64,000 nt of DNA from Halichondria panicea (GCF_963675165.1 NC_087385.1:1550501-1614500); one strand, 5' to 3'; counted from the first letter of the stretch, positions 32,197 to 46,300 are shown. Program-made: numbers and translations. Notes: a model not told the origin generated them from the letters alone.

Positions 32197-32396
32197 TGCA
32201 GTAGATGTTGATCTCTAGCTAACTCTAGGGGCGTTCAGACTGTAGTGGAACACGTGGAAATTGGGCTCATTAAATATTCACTTCCGGTATTGATTGATGA
32301 TTAACTTCTGCAGCAGTATTGAAAAGAAGGCAGTAACACCTCTCACATGCAATAAAAGGTATAAAGATAGCTAACCATAGTACAGTTCATCTGACA
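32197..32396. promoter_or_regulatory. bidirectional promoter, SPT16 / mucolipin
   Basis: The 200 bp between two divergent start codons contains a CACGTG E-box at 32251-32256 and an ETS-like ACTTCCGG at 32280-32287. CACGTG is the core of the TFEB/MITF-type CLEAR element that drives lysosomal genes, including mucolipin, in vertebrates; whether it works here is inference. Confidence 0.55.
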
Positions 32397-35300
32397 ATGA
32401 GCCATGTAAGTAGCTAGCTAGTAGTATTTAAATATAGCTGTAGCAATAATTTGCAAAGAATCATAAAAAACTGCAAAATCATGTATGTTTAATACTGTCC
32501 CTGCAGATGGCTTCTGTTGACCACATTGAGGGAGTGTACTCTCTCATGCCCGATGAAGCAGCTGCTAACAGTGGCACTGCTGGTGCTACTCGACCTCGTA
32601 TGAAATCATCTTCAGTTGTAGACAAATTATCGGCCAATCATGAGCACTCTCGCAGACTCACCGACATTGTGAAGAGAAAATCGAGAAGCTCCAGCACCAC
32701 TAGTGACACTCCTTTAATATCTCAGAACAAATTAGTGGATGGCTCTGAATCAGATGATAAAGCTACAGACCATATTACAATGCAGATGAATGAAGATGTA
32801 TTAATTAGTGAAGTTGAAGAAGATGATGTGCTAACACCACTATCAGAACCACCAAGCAAGCAAAAAGGAATACTAAAGCGCTCTGCAGTAGTGGATAGTG
32901 GTAACTTCGGTGGGGGTGTCTCATCTCCCATGTCCATCAATTCCTCACCACCACTATCTCCCTCCGTTAGTCCATCCAGTCGAGGGGGGTGGCGGAGAGA
33001 GTCCGAAGTTCAGTTCCAGCTCCAACCACCTAGTGACGCTACACTTGGTAAGTCACATGACTCCTGCATTAAATTTATTGTGCATTGTTTTATTGTACAA
33101 AAAAGTATTATAGCTCTGCTACTTGTGTGAGTATAGTAGTGTGTATTATGCTATTGCTATCATCATTATTACACACTCTCTATTTGTGCATCGTTTACAG
33201 TGGAGCTACAAACAATCAGCGATGAACCTGGAGGGAATTCAGAATTTGAACGCTTAGACAGTCTGGAGGAAGAATCCCAAACAATAGACCATCGCTTATT
33301 ATCAGGGAACAGGATTAGGTCCAGTCTGACCAAACTAACGAGATATCGTTCCAAAGGCAAAGGTGCTCCACCACCTAGGAAGAAGTTGCAAAGGTGAAAA
33401 AACTGTCGTGAAAACTTAATGCTTTGTTTTCTTGCACTTATAAGGATTGTTAGGTGGATGCATAATATCATTACGGTATATGTACATGGATGACTACAAT
33501 TATTGGTTTCATAATGTTAATCTTTTAGATACAAATACAAATAGAGTAAACACAGAGGTGTGTAATGATTTCTACCCTTTGCATATTCTCCATTGCACAC
33601 ATACCATGCTATTAATTACCCATGTACAATCTCCCAGGTTACAATCACAGCTGGATCTGGACGACCTCTCCCGGAATGAGGTGGAGCTCAAGGCCAACCT
33701 CTACTTTCACATCGGGAACCCCATTAAGAGGTGGAAGGTCGAGAGGGTGGTCCCGATTAAGCTCCTACTGCAGTTACTCAAAACGTTCTGCCTCATTGTA
33801 CAGGTGTGGGTACATACATCTGCTGTTACTATACACTTATGTACAGTGGCCTATTGTACGGGTCATTGAATCTTGGCCCAAATAAGTATCAACAGTGCAC
33901 TCTGTGTATGTCAATGATATATAGGGGAAAGTTTTTGTATTGGATTGGCCGTAATATCACAGCTGACTATATCGATCAACAACTACTGATAAGTCCATTT
34001 TTTAACCTTACATCTATTGGTATTCCTAAACCGGCTACATATATATGTACTACAGCATGCATAGCCACGGCTAGATACTCAGCAAAAACAATAGATTATA
34101 CCTGACAACGGTATGAATGTAGATTTGTGCCATAGAGACAGAACTGACAGTGCTTGGACTAATCCCCTGCAGGTGATACTGTTTACGACAACCTTGTCCC
34201 ATCAGAGGTCTGACTTCTTCTACAATAGTCGAGTGATCTTCGAGAGCCTGTTCATCCAGCGGTTCCAGAATGGAGTGACCATGCCCAGGGACACATACAC
34301 TGCATACAACATACAGGACATGTACAGCGAGTTTGAATACATCTCAAGACAGGTATGTAGGCATACGGGATCTACATTTAGATAATTGAGTTATCCAATT
34401 AGCATATTATTATTGTATGGCTATTTTTGGCTATATTGCAATATTGCGAAAGGTGTTCCTAAGTATTTACAAAAGTCACATGCACTAAAATAGAATGCAC
34501 TCACTGCTCTATTCCTTTACAGTACTTTAATCTTCGTGACATCACGATTGGTGGCTATGACTACGCCTCAGTGGATAACCAAGGCAATCCCACTCCCATC
34601 ATCATGGAGCTGACTCAGTTCACTGTGGCCGAGCTCAACACGGTCAACAACTCCTACGTACTCGATGGAACGCTCAACAAAAGTGAGTAGTACTGTTAAT
34701 GCTAATGTCAGTGCAAGTTTATGGACTGTTTGAATGGTATGAAAGCACACTCTCTTTTATAGCACTATTAAATGTTGGTGCTCCAAACATAAGTAACAGT
34801 TTCCAAACCTCTGTGCTCTTTTTTCCTTTGCAGCTGTATTCTACATCGGACAAAATGACAACGCAACATTAACGTATCTAGAGCATTCTCAAGACCCTTT
34901 ATTTCACAGGTATGTACGTATCTTGACAGTAATTATTGCACTCTACCTCTTTCTTGATTGTTTGGTTTTTAAGTTTATTTTTTGCTGCAGATTTATCTCT
35001 TTGACAGTGAGAATGCTTGTCAAGAACATTCGAGTGGTGCATGCAGAGAGAGCCGAGTGTTTCTTCATCAACGTGTCCGTAAGTTACTACCAATAATTAC
35101 GTGATTAGTATCAACGAGACCCTCACCCTCTCCAGCATATCTCCGTAGTGATATGTATGCTAGCCTCTGAATTAAATTATAGCGACTTTAACATATTATC
35201 TTCTCAGATTAACTATAATAACGAAGACAACGGAGGAAAAATTTTGTACCATTTGGAGGAAAAGCACGCTAACTTGGATTGTAAAAGCAGCATTCTGATG

Positions 35301-37728
35301 GGCTCAGGTATGCAAAATCTGAAACAATTGGCACATAGTTATAAACGCACTGCATGTGTACAGATAAGATTGTAGTGATCTATGGAGCAATGACCGCTTT
35401 GGACGTCATGATAATCATACTCTGCTGTTTTTCAATCGGTCTCACAATCAAGAGTCTTGAGCGAGCAAAAAAACTGGCAAAGGTAAAGTCAAAACTGAAT
35501 GCATGATGTGAATAGTCTGCTTTAGTGTAGGGCTTTTTTAACGTAAACATAATAATTCTTGTGAAAGTTATGACATGAATGCCATCAATTGTTGTCTGTT
35601 GTGAGATTCCCTTCAGTATTCAACCATATGCTAGTGTAACAAACAACTGATTCAACTCGTTGTTGTTGTTTTTATATCCGTAGAAATACCATCTGTTGTG
35701 TGAAAGCCCTCCCAAAATTTGATAATTTCATCAATGCTTACCTACTATCTATAAAACCCAAATTTGGAATTTGTTACCTGGTACGTACGTCACTCATTTC
35801 CCTGTAGAATGGTTAATTAAAGGAATAGGATAATATTGAAATCTGTATTCCCACTCACAGGCAATGGGGACCTTCTATCGGAGGGAGCTGGGTATCAAGC
35901 TCAGCTGGTGGGAGAGACGATCACTGTTCCCACTGTGGCATGCCCTCAATATCACCAGTGATCTGCTCATCATTGCAGGCAGCTTCTACAAGATCTTTGT
36001 GGACTATAGGGTGTGTGTGTGGGGGGGGGGGTTAGAGGTGTGTGTGGGTTAGGTGTGTGTGTGTGTGGGAGGAGGGGTTAGAGGTGTGTGTGTGTGTGTG
36101 CATGACTGTGTTATTACATCTTCCATACATGTATACAATGTCATACCTCGGGGATTTGTTGCAATATAGGGAAGTTTGTTTATCACTGTGTTTACAATGA
36201 TAATTATGAATTGCAGTGTAAGTGTTGTAATGCTGATATAAATCATAGTGTGGGTGTCTCTTACTTTAGGTGAATGACTTAGACGATGCCAACCCAACCA
36301 GCCTACTTCTTGGGACGGCTGTTCTCTGTCAAGCGGGCGTAATCCTTCGTTACATATCCTATTTCAAAGAACTCAATGTAAGTGCTGTTACAGTCAGTCA
36401 ACAGTCAGTCAACATACGTACCATCTAATAATTATGCTAGCCATGAAGAAGTACTAGTATTCACTTACCATCACTATAATTATGCTCACACCTACACCCT
36501 CTCCCAGGGCCACCCCCACACACTAACCTCTTCCCCACACACACCCCCACCACCCACCCACACACTAACCCTTCACCCATGCACCCCCACGCACCCCCAC
36601 ACACTAACCCTTCACCCACACACACCCCCACCACCCACCCACACAGGCACTCACTCGGACCATCTCCCTGGCCTTCCCCGAACTGGTCAAGTTCCTCCTC
36701 TGTGCAGGCATACTATTCTTGGCTTTCACTTTCAATGGATGGATAATCCTCGGTCCCTACCACGAAAAGTTTGTAGGTTTCGGTGGCTCCTTTGAAACCC
36801 TTTTCAGTTTGTTGAATGGAGATGACATTTACACCACATTCAATGGCATAGATATGGAGGACAGTGTAGCGGTGTACGTGTACAGTCGCTTGTACATGTA
36901 CGTCTTTCTTATCCTGTTCCTCTACTTTGTGCTCAACCTCTTCACGTCGTTGGTGATCTCCGCTTACGAGGCATCACAGGTGCGTCTGTTATGAGCTGTC
37001 TAGACTTAGATGTTTAGGTCGAGTGTGTATTAAGGCCATCCTTTTAATACCTGCATAGAACGTGATACTGAGTTAGGTCTTGGATATTTTTATGCATGCG
37101 TATGTGCACGAATGAAACTCAACCTGTGTAGTAAATATTTTCAGCCTAAAACTTAGTGATTCACATCTGGAAATCAGTAACACTGAAATGTACTGTCCTA
37201 TCTCATTCACTCCACACACACACATGCACACCTCCCCTCCACACGCACAGTCGTACAACACGGCCTATGACAATGAAGTGCGGAGGTTTGTCTTCTCTGG
37301 TCCACTCACTCCCAATGGAGCAGCTCTGAGGGATATCACCAGAACTAAAAAGTGAGAGCTGGTACAGTCATACATACCACCCTCATGCCATGTTTCTGTA
37401 GCAACAAATCAACATTAATGTGACTACAACTTGAAACATGCGGTACATAGGGAGCTTATAGCATGATTGTTTCTCATTTTTCGACGGCACCAAAAGGCCT
37501 CATATTTATATTTCCCCGTTCCCTATAATTATGGAGCTCTTACTAGAAAAGTTATATCACGATTGCAACTAGATGTAGCTACCACTTATGCAGTATTATT
37601 CAAATTCATGCAGTTACGTTGACCCTGAAGTTATTAAGAAGAGAATGAAGCAACCTCCCTCTGAGTCACCACAGCAGAAACGGAGAGGATATAGCTGGCT
37701 GCAAAGTGCAGAGACTGTTGATCAATAG
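32397..37728 (+). CDS. MCOLN: mucolipin-type TRP channel (TRPML)
   Basis: Cation channel of late endosomes and lysosomes. 15 exons total 2439 nt (812 aa): 32397-32405, 32507-33047, 33201-33393, 33638-33803, 34173-34352, 34523-34682, 34834-34909, 34991-35078, 35208-35307, 35364-35482, 35861-36010, 36270-36377, 36647-36979, 37251-37351, 37614-37728. A long Ser-rich cytosolic N-terminus (about 250 aa, longer than in vertebrates) precedes TM1 (KLLLQLLKTFCLIVQVILF), a large lumenal loop, then TM2 (IVVIYGAMTALDVMIIILCC), TM3-TM5 and the pore. The selectivity filter is FSLLNGDDIYTTF, matching the mucolipin NGDD signature. GWIILGPYHEKF before it is also diagnostic. The first coding exon is only MSH; translation could instead begin at the ATG opening exon 2 (32507). 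Confidence 0.93.
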
Positions 37729-37923
37729 ATCGAGCAATGCTCTTATATTTGTGTTATCTTTTTATTAGTTGTACTATACACATACACTTTTGAGCGGATG
37801 TCTTTTTCAAAACATTTTTACATCAATCACGGTGCATTTATTGAAAATTGAATAATGATGACAAGATAATGAATTGACTGGCAAAGAATGGTTGATAAAT
37901 AATAATATTCGAAATCGCAAATC

Positions 37924-40900
37924 TCATTTCATGAAAAAGTTCAGTTTATGCATGCCCTTAGGCATATAATCTTGGTCCACATTTTCCCCCTCAAAGTCAG
38001 GGTTGTACTTGTACCCTCGTCCGTAACCTAGTGACTTTGTGAGACGAGTGGGGGCGTTTCGTAGGTGTAGGGGTACGGAGGGGAGGGGTCCCTTGGTGTC
38101 CTTCACGCACTGCTTGGCTTTACTGTATGCTGAGTAGACCTGGATAGACTTGGGGGCCTGGGCCATGTACACCACTGCTTGGGCAAGGAGAACCTGCGGA
38201 AAATAACGATGAAACCTACTTAGCACAGGGTAAGCGACCTAACCTATAACAGTACTTACAAATCGTCCTGGTAACGAGGCTAGTAATAGTGTACCTATCA
38301 GAATAACACATAAGGAAGTACCCTCGTTCCACTCAACACATTGTTCTACAATTATGTAATACTGCTATACGGAGCTCATATACCTCACATTCGGGCATCC
38401 CGAGGAACTGACATCCTTGAAACGCAGCCACTGCTTGAGTGAGAGCATTGGGATCAGCCAGCCCTATACAGTTCGATTTTGCGCCAAATAATTATACATT
38501 TCTAACCGTTGTATTATGATTATGCAATTAGGGTAGATAATTAAGTTAACAAAGAAATCAATGTGTATGTTGAACAAAAAAGCAATATCTCTAGTACAAC
38601 TGTCAGTGGATGATACAGATACAGTAGCATTCAAGGAGTTGGCTTATTTAATATACAGGGTGTCTAACTAAAGTGGTTAGTAAGATCCACACTAAGAGCT
38701 CTGTATAACAATCCCCTCACCTATGTCCTCACTGGCGAACCTAACGATCCTCCTAGCCACATAGAGGGGGTCCTCCCCCCCACAGAGCATCCGGGCAAGC
38801 CAGTAGAGCGAGGCGTTAGTATCACCACCCCTCATCGACTTGTGGAGTGCTGAGATGATGTTGTAATGCTCGTCTCCAGCTCTATCGTAGATCAAGTGTG
38901 ACCTCTGCAAGCTCTCCTTAACGTCCTGTACAGTTACAATGATAGGTGGTGTATTAATTGTGTCCTTATTCTTTGATGAGTTTGAGTTTGTGTTAAGTTC
39001 ACTACTGGAACAAGTTGGAGTAGATTCTGCTGAAGAGGTTGGTTTGGAATTGACGGATGAAGAGTGTTCTTCTAAAGAACTTGTGGAGGGTGATTGGTTT
39101 CTAGTGAGCAGTGCTTGTTTGGCCTGCACTGCCAGCTGTAGACCATTGAGAGCGCTCCTAGCATCACCATCACACAGCTCAGCCAGTGTGGTCAGGGCAG
39201 CGTCCTCTATCAGCACTGGGCCATTAGCACCGCTGCAGGAGGATTTAGGAACGTTTACTTGCTTTATAAGAAGCTTAAAAGAGACTATGTAGACACAATG
39301 AAAGGTACTAGGCTTGCTGTTATTGATAGGGAGCTGTTCTCTTTAGCTAATTGCTAGCTGTGATGTACCACTTACTCATCCACACATTTTGAACACAGAA
39401 CTGTACACCACTACGACACCCCACATTAACTCCTAACCAGACTCCTCACCTGCCCTCATCGTTCAGCTCCACCCCCATCTGACGAGCAGCCCTCCGCAGC
39501 AGTACCCCTACATCTCCCACCTCCAGCTTCTCGAGCACGATCACCCGACAGCGACTGAGGAGGGCTGAGTTGAGTTGAAAGGAGGGGTTCTCTGTCGTGG
39601 CTCCGAGCAGGGTGATGGTACCGTCCTCCACATGAGGAAGGAACGTGTCCTGGTGGGGAGGAGGGGGGGTGAGTTAGTAGTTAGTGAGGCTTCATATGAG
39701 GATTGTTCACAGGACAGTACTAAAGATTGCAAATACGCCCCGAGGGAAAGAGTTATATTAGCAGTACATCATTACATTTGCTTGTAATAGACTACGGTAA
39801 AAGAACACTATACAATTACAGTAACAATACTTGCTGCAGTTTGTTGAATCGATGTATCTCATCCACAAACAAGATGGTATTCCTCCTGAATGCCTTCTCA
39901 TTCTTTGCAACCTTCACCACCTCTTTGACCTCATTAACCCCTGAAGTGGTAGCCGATAACTGCACAAACCGACATCCACACTTGTCTTTTGCTACCATGG
40001 CAACAATCCGAGCCAGAGTGGTCTGAAAGGGGAGTATTCAAACCGAACTTGTACAACTACACAATGACTATCTGTAGCATGTGAACATTTAGAATGTCTT
40101 GTGAATTTCCTTCCTCATTAGGACAACAACAACAGGGGAGTACACCACAAAAAGCTTGCAACAACCATGGCAAGTGTTGAATACAATCTATATGCTACAT
40201 GTATAAATAAGCTTAGAACAGGCTGTGGGCCTGTGGCCATTAAGATATAATTATGTCTACCCATTTATAGTGTCTTGTGAACTTCACCCTTTCTCTATAC
40301 TCTTTCCTTCAAGCATCAACAAATGACCTTGCAGGGAGTACATGTAAGCAATCACTAATTAATCCTAGCAACGTTGGTACCTTAATCCTCATAATTGGTG
40401 GCTATTAAGACATGTCTACACACAAAACACCCCACCTTCCCACATCCAGGAGGTCCCCAGAATATCAGTGAGGGCACCTGTCCCGTCTCCAAGATACTGC
40501 GCAGTATAGCATTCCTACCGATCACGCTCTCCTGTCCAACGTAGCCCTCTATGGAGGATGGACGCATCGCCTCGGCCAGGGGGGTGGGGAGGTTGGTAGG
40601 AGGTGGGGTAGCCGGGACTTTATGAATGGTGCTGTAACGAAGAAACTAGTCATTATATCTACCAAAGTTCGACAGAAGTGATCAGATAATCAGACACAAA
40701 TTGGGGAGGAGATTTAAACGACAAATGTACACCCCACAATTATTGGATAATACGAAGGAAATTTGAAGCTGCAAATTTACCGAGGGACTTCACTGAACTG
40801 TTGTGATGAAGTTGGTGTACCGGTCATCTTCCTCATCTTAGCTGGTGGTGGGTCACCCTCACTCTTGGGACTGAGGTGCAGTAAAGAGGAGGCCGTTGTA

Positions 40901-41151
40901 AACGAGAGTAAAGATTGCTTGCCCTTTGTTGAGGGAGAGGGCCTCTTCTTGGACGAGTGTGGCATGGTGGTGATGATGGAGGATTCTGTTTTGCTCTGCT
41001 TCTCTTTCCTCTTGTTCTCTGATGGAAGGCTTTGTCCTCCTGGCAATAGGCACACATCTATGTGACTGTTGATAATGTCCAAGGGAACAGACTTGTTGCA
41101 AATAGGACAGTTTGCAGCCCCGTCTGCTGGTGCATCCTCCTCACTCTCCAT
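37924..41151 (-). CDS. WRNIP1: WRNIP1-type AAA+ ATPase
   Basis: Replication-fork and DNA-damage ATPase (WRN-interacting protein 1 / Mgs1 / RarA family). Seven exons: 41151-40781, 40631-40436, 40022-39831, 39649-39450, 39232-38721, 38463-38384, 38193-37924; 1821 nt, 606 aa. A UBZ4 ubiquitin-binding zinc finger lies at the N-terminus (Cys15, Cys18, His30, Cys34 in [20 protein letters not shown]). Walker A GPPGCGK is at 183-189, with the following TT on the next exon. Walker B ILFVDE ends at 243-244. Sensor motif [11 protein letters not shown] and the C-terminal clamp-loader-like domain ([17 protein letters not shown]) are present, ending in the family's YKYNPDFEG-type tail. A Ser/Asn-rich insertion (about 365-420) interrupts the C-terminal half. 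It is tail to tail with mucolipin. Confidence 0.95.
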
Positions 41152-41594
41152 GCCTGCGCTGCACACTGAAAAAGGGTCGACCAACATTACAACAAATAAG
41201 TTTAAGCAAAAATATTCACTTGCTTGTGACACGATCTTTACTGCTAAAGAAAAGGGTCGATCGACTATAATAATAGTTATGCTGACTTCACAATACAATA
41301 AGTGCAAAAAACATTTCATGGAAAAAATGGGGAAGAGTAGGGTTGGAAAGTTCAAAAACAAGATTGTGGTTTGGTATAGTCTTGCATGCTCCAACTAGTT
41401 GGGGGTGGGGCACGATCTTTAACAGTTGGGTCCAGCACTATACATCTCATTACACCTCTATGAGATGCTCGATCACCTATTTGACCATTAACTTGCATGT
41501 GTTTCTACATAAGAATGACGCTTTGAATGAGACTTTTTCAAATTAACGTTTCTTTCTGTTAATGTTACAGCACCGAAACACATAGTGTAAAATT

Positions 41595-42062
41595 AATATT
41601 AATGTCCTCTACAATTGGATTAGCTTGCCCAGCTATAGCCTAAGAGCGTTACACTTATACAGGAGAAAGAGGAGGTTTGTGGGTACATCCAGGAATATCG
41701 ACAGATACGTACGTTGTCATGATTGACCTTGACCATGGTAAGTTTGTTTGTTTGTTTTTTACGTACAAATTGCAGCACTCTGCACACTAGAGCATTGGGG
41801 ATCATCAGCATTAACATGAGTTATATATATGTAGGTTCACAAACCCATGCACCCCACATTCACATAATTATATTGGATTATGTACGTAACGAGAGTGACT
41901 GCTAAAAGGTGTGTGTATGTGAAATCAATTAAATGTATTCCCCTCCCCTCCCTAGGCGGCTGGTGCCAGCTGGTGCAGAGGATGAGAACCCGTTCATGTT
42001 GTTCCTACGCTCAATGTTGCCCATTCAACACACAGATGCCCCCAATCCACTAGCAGGCGTGA
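41595..42062 (+). pseudogene. partial duplicate of TCF25 exons 15 and 17
   Basis: This segment matches 51985-52670 of TCF25. It keeps intron 14 sequence (TTAGCTTGCCCAGCTATAG), exon 15 from its CAG acceptor (with base changes and a 4-nt CGTA insertion), part of intron 15, then jumps over exon 16 and continues with the CCTCCCTAG acceptor and exon 17 up to its donor. It lies 5.1 kb upstream of the intact gene's start and cannot encode TCF25. The dispersed element at 42086 begins just after it. Confidence 0.88.
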
Positions 42063-42085
42063 GTCACACAATAAGACCTCATCTT

Positions 42086-42623
42086 TATGCCTCGGTGCGC
42101 ATGCGCAAGCGAGGTATACGGTAGTGTGTTTGTGTGTCTGTGTGTCTGTCTGTCTGTGTAGACTGCTACAGCTGCTCAAGGATGAATCAAGTGCAAGTAA
42201 GAGTTTCTATAGGCTTCTAGTCATGTTTACTTGGATTTTAATTCGTGGATTTGCAAAATAATGCTTTGTTCTCGAGTTATACCTAGTTTTGCTTACTTGG
42301 AATGCCATTGCAGCCTTTTCAGAAGAGCACGTAGCCAAACTTGTTTACCGAGTGTTGCTACTCTACTTAGTAGTTAGCTCTGCACTAAAACGCTAGCTAT
42401 TGGTAGCTGCAAGAGTGAGAAGAGAGCTGCAAGGCTCTGCTAATGCAGCCATTACTTGAACTTTTGGCATAGATCGTTTTTAACAATAATAATGGTCGAT
42501 CATTACCCACTCTGTGAGTTTTTGCATGCAGCAAAATTATCAAAGCTATTAGTAGCTTTATGTTATGTAGCTTTCATGAGCTTTGGCATCTTCACCGAGG
42601 CATCAGCACCTGCGGTGCTTTCA
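42086..42623 (+). mobile_element. dispersed ~540-bp element, copy B
   Basis: It starts TATGCCTCGGTGCGCATGCG and ends CACCGAGGCATCAGCACCTG-CGGTGC. Same family as 11723-12284 (inverted) and 49815-50403. Confidence 0.88.
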
Positions 42624-42798
42624 TTTAGCTATATTTTGTATTTAGCCTCCAAATGCAGTTATTGCGATTGTTCATGATTGTGTTCTCATTTCTACAGTTT
42701 ACTTTCCCCCCCGAAAATTAACCGCTGTACGGCACATGTGTATGTATAGCTATATTGATACTCTAAACTTATTGACCACCTCTCCACCTATTGCCCAG

Positions 42799-42944
42799 TT
42801 CCCGAGGTGCCCCCGGAAAAGCCTCACAAAAGCATCTCCCCATTCAAACCCGTGGCCAGGAAAAAAGAAGACAGCTGCGCAAGTCACAACATGATTGCAC
42901 ATAATGGATTTGGTCCCCACTCCCTACAATGTTTATGTTGTTGA
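42799..42944 (+). CDS. candidate terminal exon, unknown
   Basis: After TTGCCCAG, an open frame reads PEVPPEKPHKSISPFKPVAR then basic/acidic residues and ends LQCLCC before TGA at 42942-42944. It is compositionally protein-like and ends in a cysteine cluster that could be lipid-modified, but no upstream exon could be joined to it and no family is recognised. It may be a stray exon carried with the TCF25 fragment. The following 42945-43326 shows nothing. Confidence 0.25.
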
Positions 42945-43326
42945 TTGACTCACTAGTCACTACATGTACTACGTATCTACTGTTCTACTATCATTACCCA
43001 TACTGTCTATTGGAGTTGCATACTCTTTCCTTACCCATACTAGCATGCATTCTGTTGTGTCTATGTTGTTACTCTTCCCTTGACAAGTCTCTACAAAGAG
43101 TGTATACAAAACACAGTGTACATGTAATTGTTTGTTTGATAAAGCAAATAATTATTTGATGAGAAAAGGGTACACAGTGAACACCAAAAAATTGGATATT
43201 TTATTTATACAAATCAGCCTGCCCACTATAGATGTTATAAACGCATAGTACAACACATGCATGCATGCACAATGCACCGTGTAGAATGGCATGGACAAAA
43301 AAGACCTGGCCTGTTGGTATAGTCTA

Positions 43327-46300
43327 TTAAAAGGGTACTATTTTGTTCAGTTCCACGAGCACCTCGGACATACTGGGTCGATCACTGGGCTCTCTCTTAG
43401 TGCAGCGGACAATCAGGTCATACAGTGCAGGACGCTCTCTCTGTATTTGGTGCATCATGTCTCGATAATGTTCAGCACTTGGGAATCGACTAGCGGTCAC
43501 CTCACAGAGGACAATGCCATAGCTGTACACATCGATCTTGACAGACTGTCTCAGAGGGGGAGTGAGAAGATCAAAGGCTTGAGGGATAACTTCAGGAGGG
43601 GAGTAGACTATAGCCCCCTCTCCCATCGTCTGAGCATGTTGCAGGAAGTTGGCTGAGCCGAGGTCAGAGACCTTCCCCTTCCACTGGTGATTGGGCATTC
43701 GCTGGAGGAGGACGTTGGGAGCACTCACATCACGGTGGATGATGGGATCGTAGCGCTGGTGCAGGTAGTCCAGAGCTAGGGCAATGTCAATGAAGATTGA
43801 GAGGCGGTTTAATGGTACCAGTTGATTCGTCTCGTATGCTTGTCTAAGATTTATGTCAAGAAGCTCTGTAATGATGAGAGGAGGGGATTGATTGGCTTGA
43901 TTTTGCTCATCAAAAATAGCTCCAATGAATTGCACAAGGTTTGGATGTCGTACTTCAGCCAATAGCTTCATTTCTCTCTCCATTTTTTCGATGTGGATTG
44001 GGACAGCAATTTCTTTGTGTAGTTGCTTGATGGCCACCCTGACTGTTCCCTCCAGCACCTCCCCCCACCCTCCTTTGCCAATTCTCCTGCCAATGATCAC
44101 TCTGTTGGCCGGTATCCTCCACACCTCTGTGTTGTGTGCTGCCAACTCTTTCGTCTTGCCTTCTAACTCACTCCTGAGAGCTATGATTTGAGCACATAGG
44201 TCAGCTTCTCTTCTGTTGCCATCTTGGACTGTTTGTTGAGCTTCTCTGAGTTGTCTCTCAGTGTCTACACAGTGATGGTTGGCCTCGGTTAAGTTTCGTT
44301 TTTTTGTAGCTAATTCTTGACCTTGAGTAGCCAATTCTCGATCCTTATTTTGTAACAATTGTTCACAGCAACGTTGAGTGTCCTGTTCTCTCTGCTCTGC
44401 TGCTCGTAGCTGTTGTTCCAGAGCCCTCACCTGGTCTTGAGAGGAGTGGTCGCTGGTCACACTGACTGATGAGGCACGAGCAGTTTTTTGTCCGATCTCT
44501 ATCCTCTTTTCTCTCAGTCGCTGGCTGGAGCCTCTAGTGTTGTTGTGGGCCACATCAACAATAGCCCACTTCCCAGCTGTGGGTTCAGCACCAGACGTTG
44601 ATGGTCCAGTTAACTCTACGGGAAGTAATAAAATCATAACAGCATACACACAGTCGTATAGTACTATTATAGCCGAGTGTATTTGTCTACCAGATTTACA
44701 GCTATATGTACTCCTCTATCCTCACCGAATCTCAGTATGGTTGTCTCTGCAATGTTATCTCCCCCCCTCTCCCGACGGCCTCCAAACACGAGGACCTCAG
44801 TGACCCCTGGTCCGAGACTGGTGGCTGTGGTGGAGTGGTGACAACGTGGTTTCACAGAAGACTCAGGATGTGACACCTGGAGTCAAAACATGGGCTATAA
44901 ACATGGGCTATGATGTGTACGACAACCTGTTTGAGCAAAAGCAACGTGATTGGTGGCCTCGATCCTAGGCAGTACTTCCTCAAAGAGTGGGCCTGGTATC
45001 GACTGCTTGCGCATGCGCTAACCATTAGGCAGATACCGGCTAACGCAGGATAACAACGTGTATGCTCAGTACCGTATTACTGGAATGTTTTGCGAACTTT
45101 GCGATGGTTGATCAATTCACAACAATAAAACCCGCAAAACCTAGTAAATACACACGATCCTTGCCAAAACGCAATAGTTAGATAGTAAAGGGTTAAAATT
45201 TCTGCTGATTTGGCTCATTCGCAAAGGTTTTTCACCCGCAAAATATTCTAGTAATACGGTAAAACAATGACGTCGATCACAACGAACGGAAGTGGATTGA
45301 AGGAAGTACATAGAAAGTTCGATTGAAGCCCATCTGATAGCATTCTGATAGCTACCTGTAGCCTGCTATATTAACAAAAGACTCACAGCCTGCAACAGTG
45401 TAGATGACAATCGTCTGAACGGAGTGAGCTGACAACTAGGCTATATGGACAGGCCACGCCCATCTAATACCAACTTCGGTGAAAATCTACTATACTACTG
45501 CTACTGCAGAAAGAAAATAGCTGTACAACAAATCTACAGCTCTGTCTCTAGCTAGCTAGCTATAGAGCACTTTTAATAGTTTGTCCTGATAAATTTAGTA
45601 TTATAAGGAAATTTTACGGGAAAAAATATCCCAATAACTTTGCGCATGCGCAAGCAGTCATCTCCTCAGGGGAGGCCAGTGAAGGAGGCTATGTGATTGG
45701 TATCTAAATCTACAACAAAAGCTAGAGTAGCGCTGGCTGAAACTTACTTCTGCCCACTTGCCAGTGTCAACATCAAGTATCCACATGCCCCCCAGTGTCT
45801 TGTTGTAATTATCCAGTCCTCCATACACCAGTAGTTGAGGGTGGTCTTCGCTATAGTTGAGACAGCAGGCAGCATGGAATGCCCTCTCCACTGGCCATGG
45901 CTCTCCCTGTACTGGCTTCACCTTAGTCACCTCCTATATACATTGTACACACAGTGAATACATCTAACTTTGTGTGGTCAACCTAATTATACAACAAATG
46001 TGGCCATGTCAAATACAGGTGCTTACACACACATACAGGTGGTGTATTGCTGACTAATCTTATTGCTGACTAATCTTACAAACTCACCATTTTCCTGAAG
46101 TCGAAAACGTAGACATCATTAACCCTATGGTTTGGTTGTGTCCCTCCAAAGAGGACTGCCCTGTGCTGGTCCAACTTGGTGAATGAAAAGCCAGTACAGG
46201 GAGGAGGTCTCTCTCCTTTGAGTTCAGGGGACGACCAGACACCTGGAAGTGGGTTTGGATTGAGCAACTAGCCACAACTATTGTTGGATAGTATCACGTA

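Noticed and set aside
38939-39292. Plus-strand frame across WRNIP1
   Set aside because: Shadow of the Ser-rich WRNIP1 exon 5, whose minus-strand reading matches the family.
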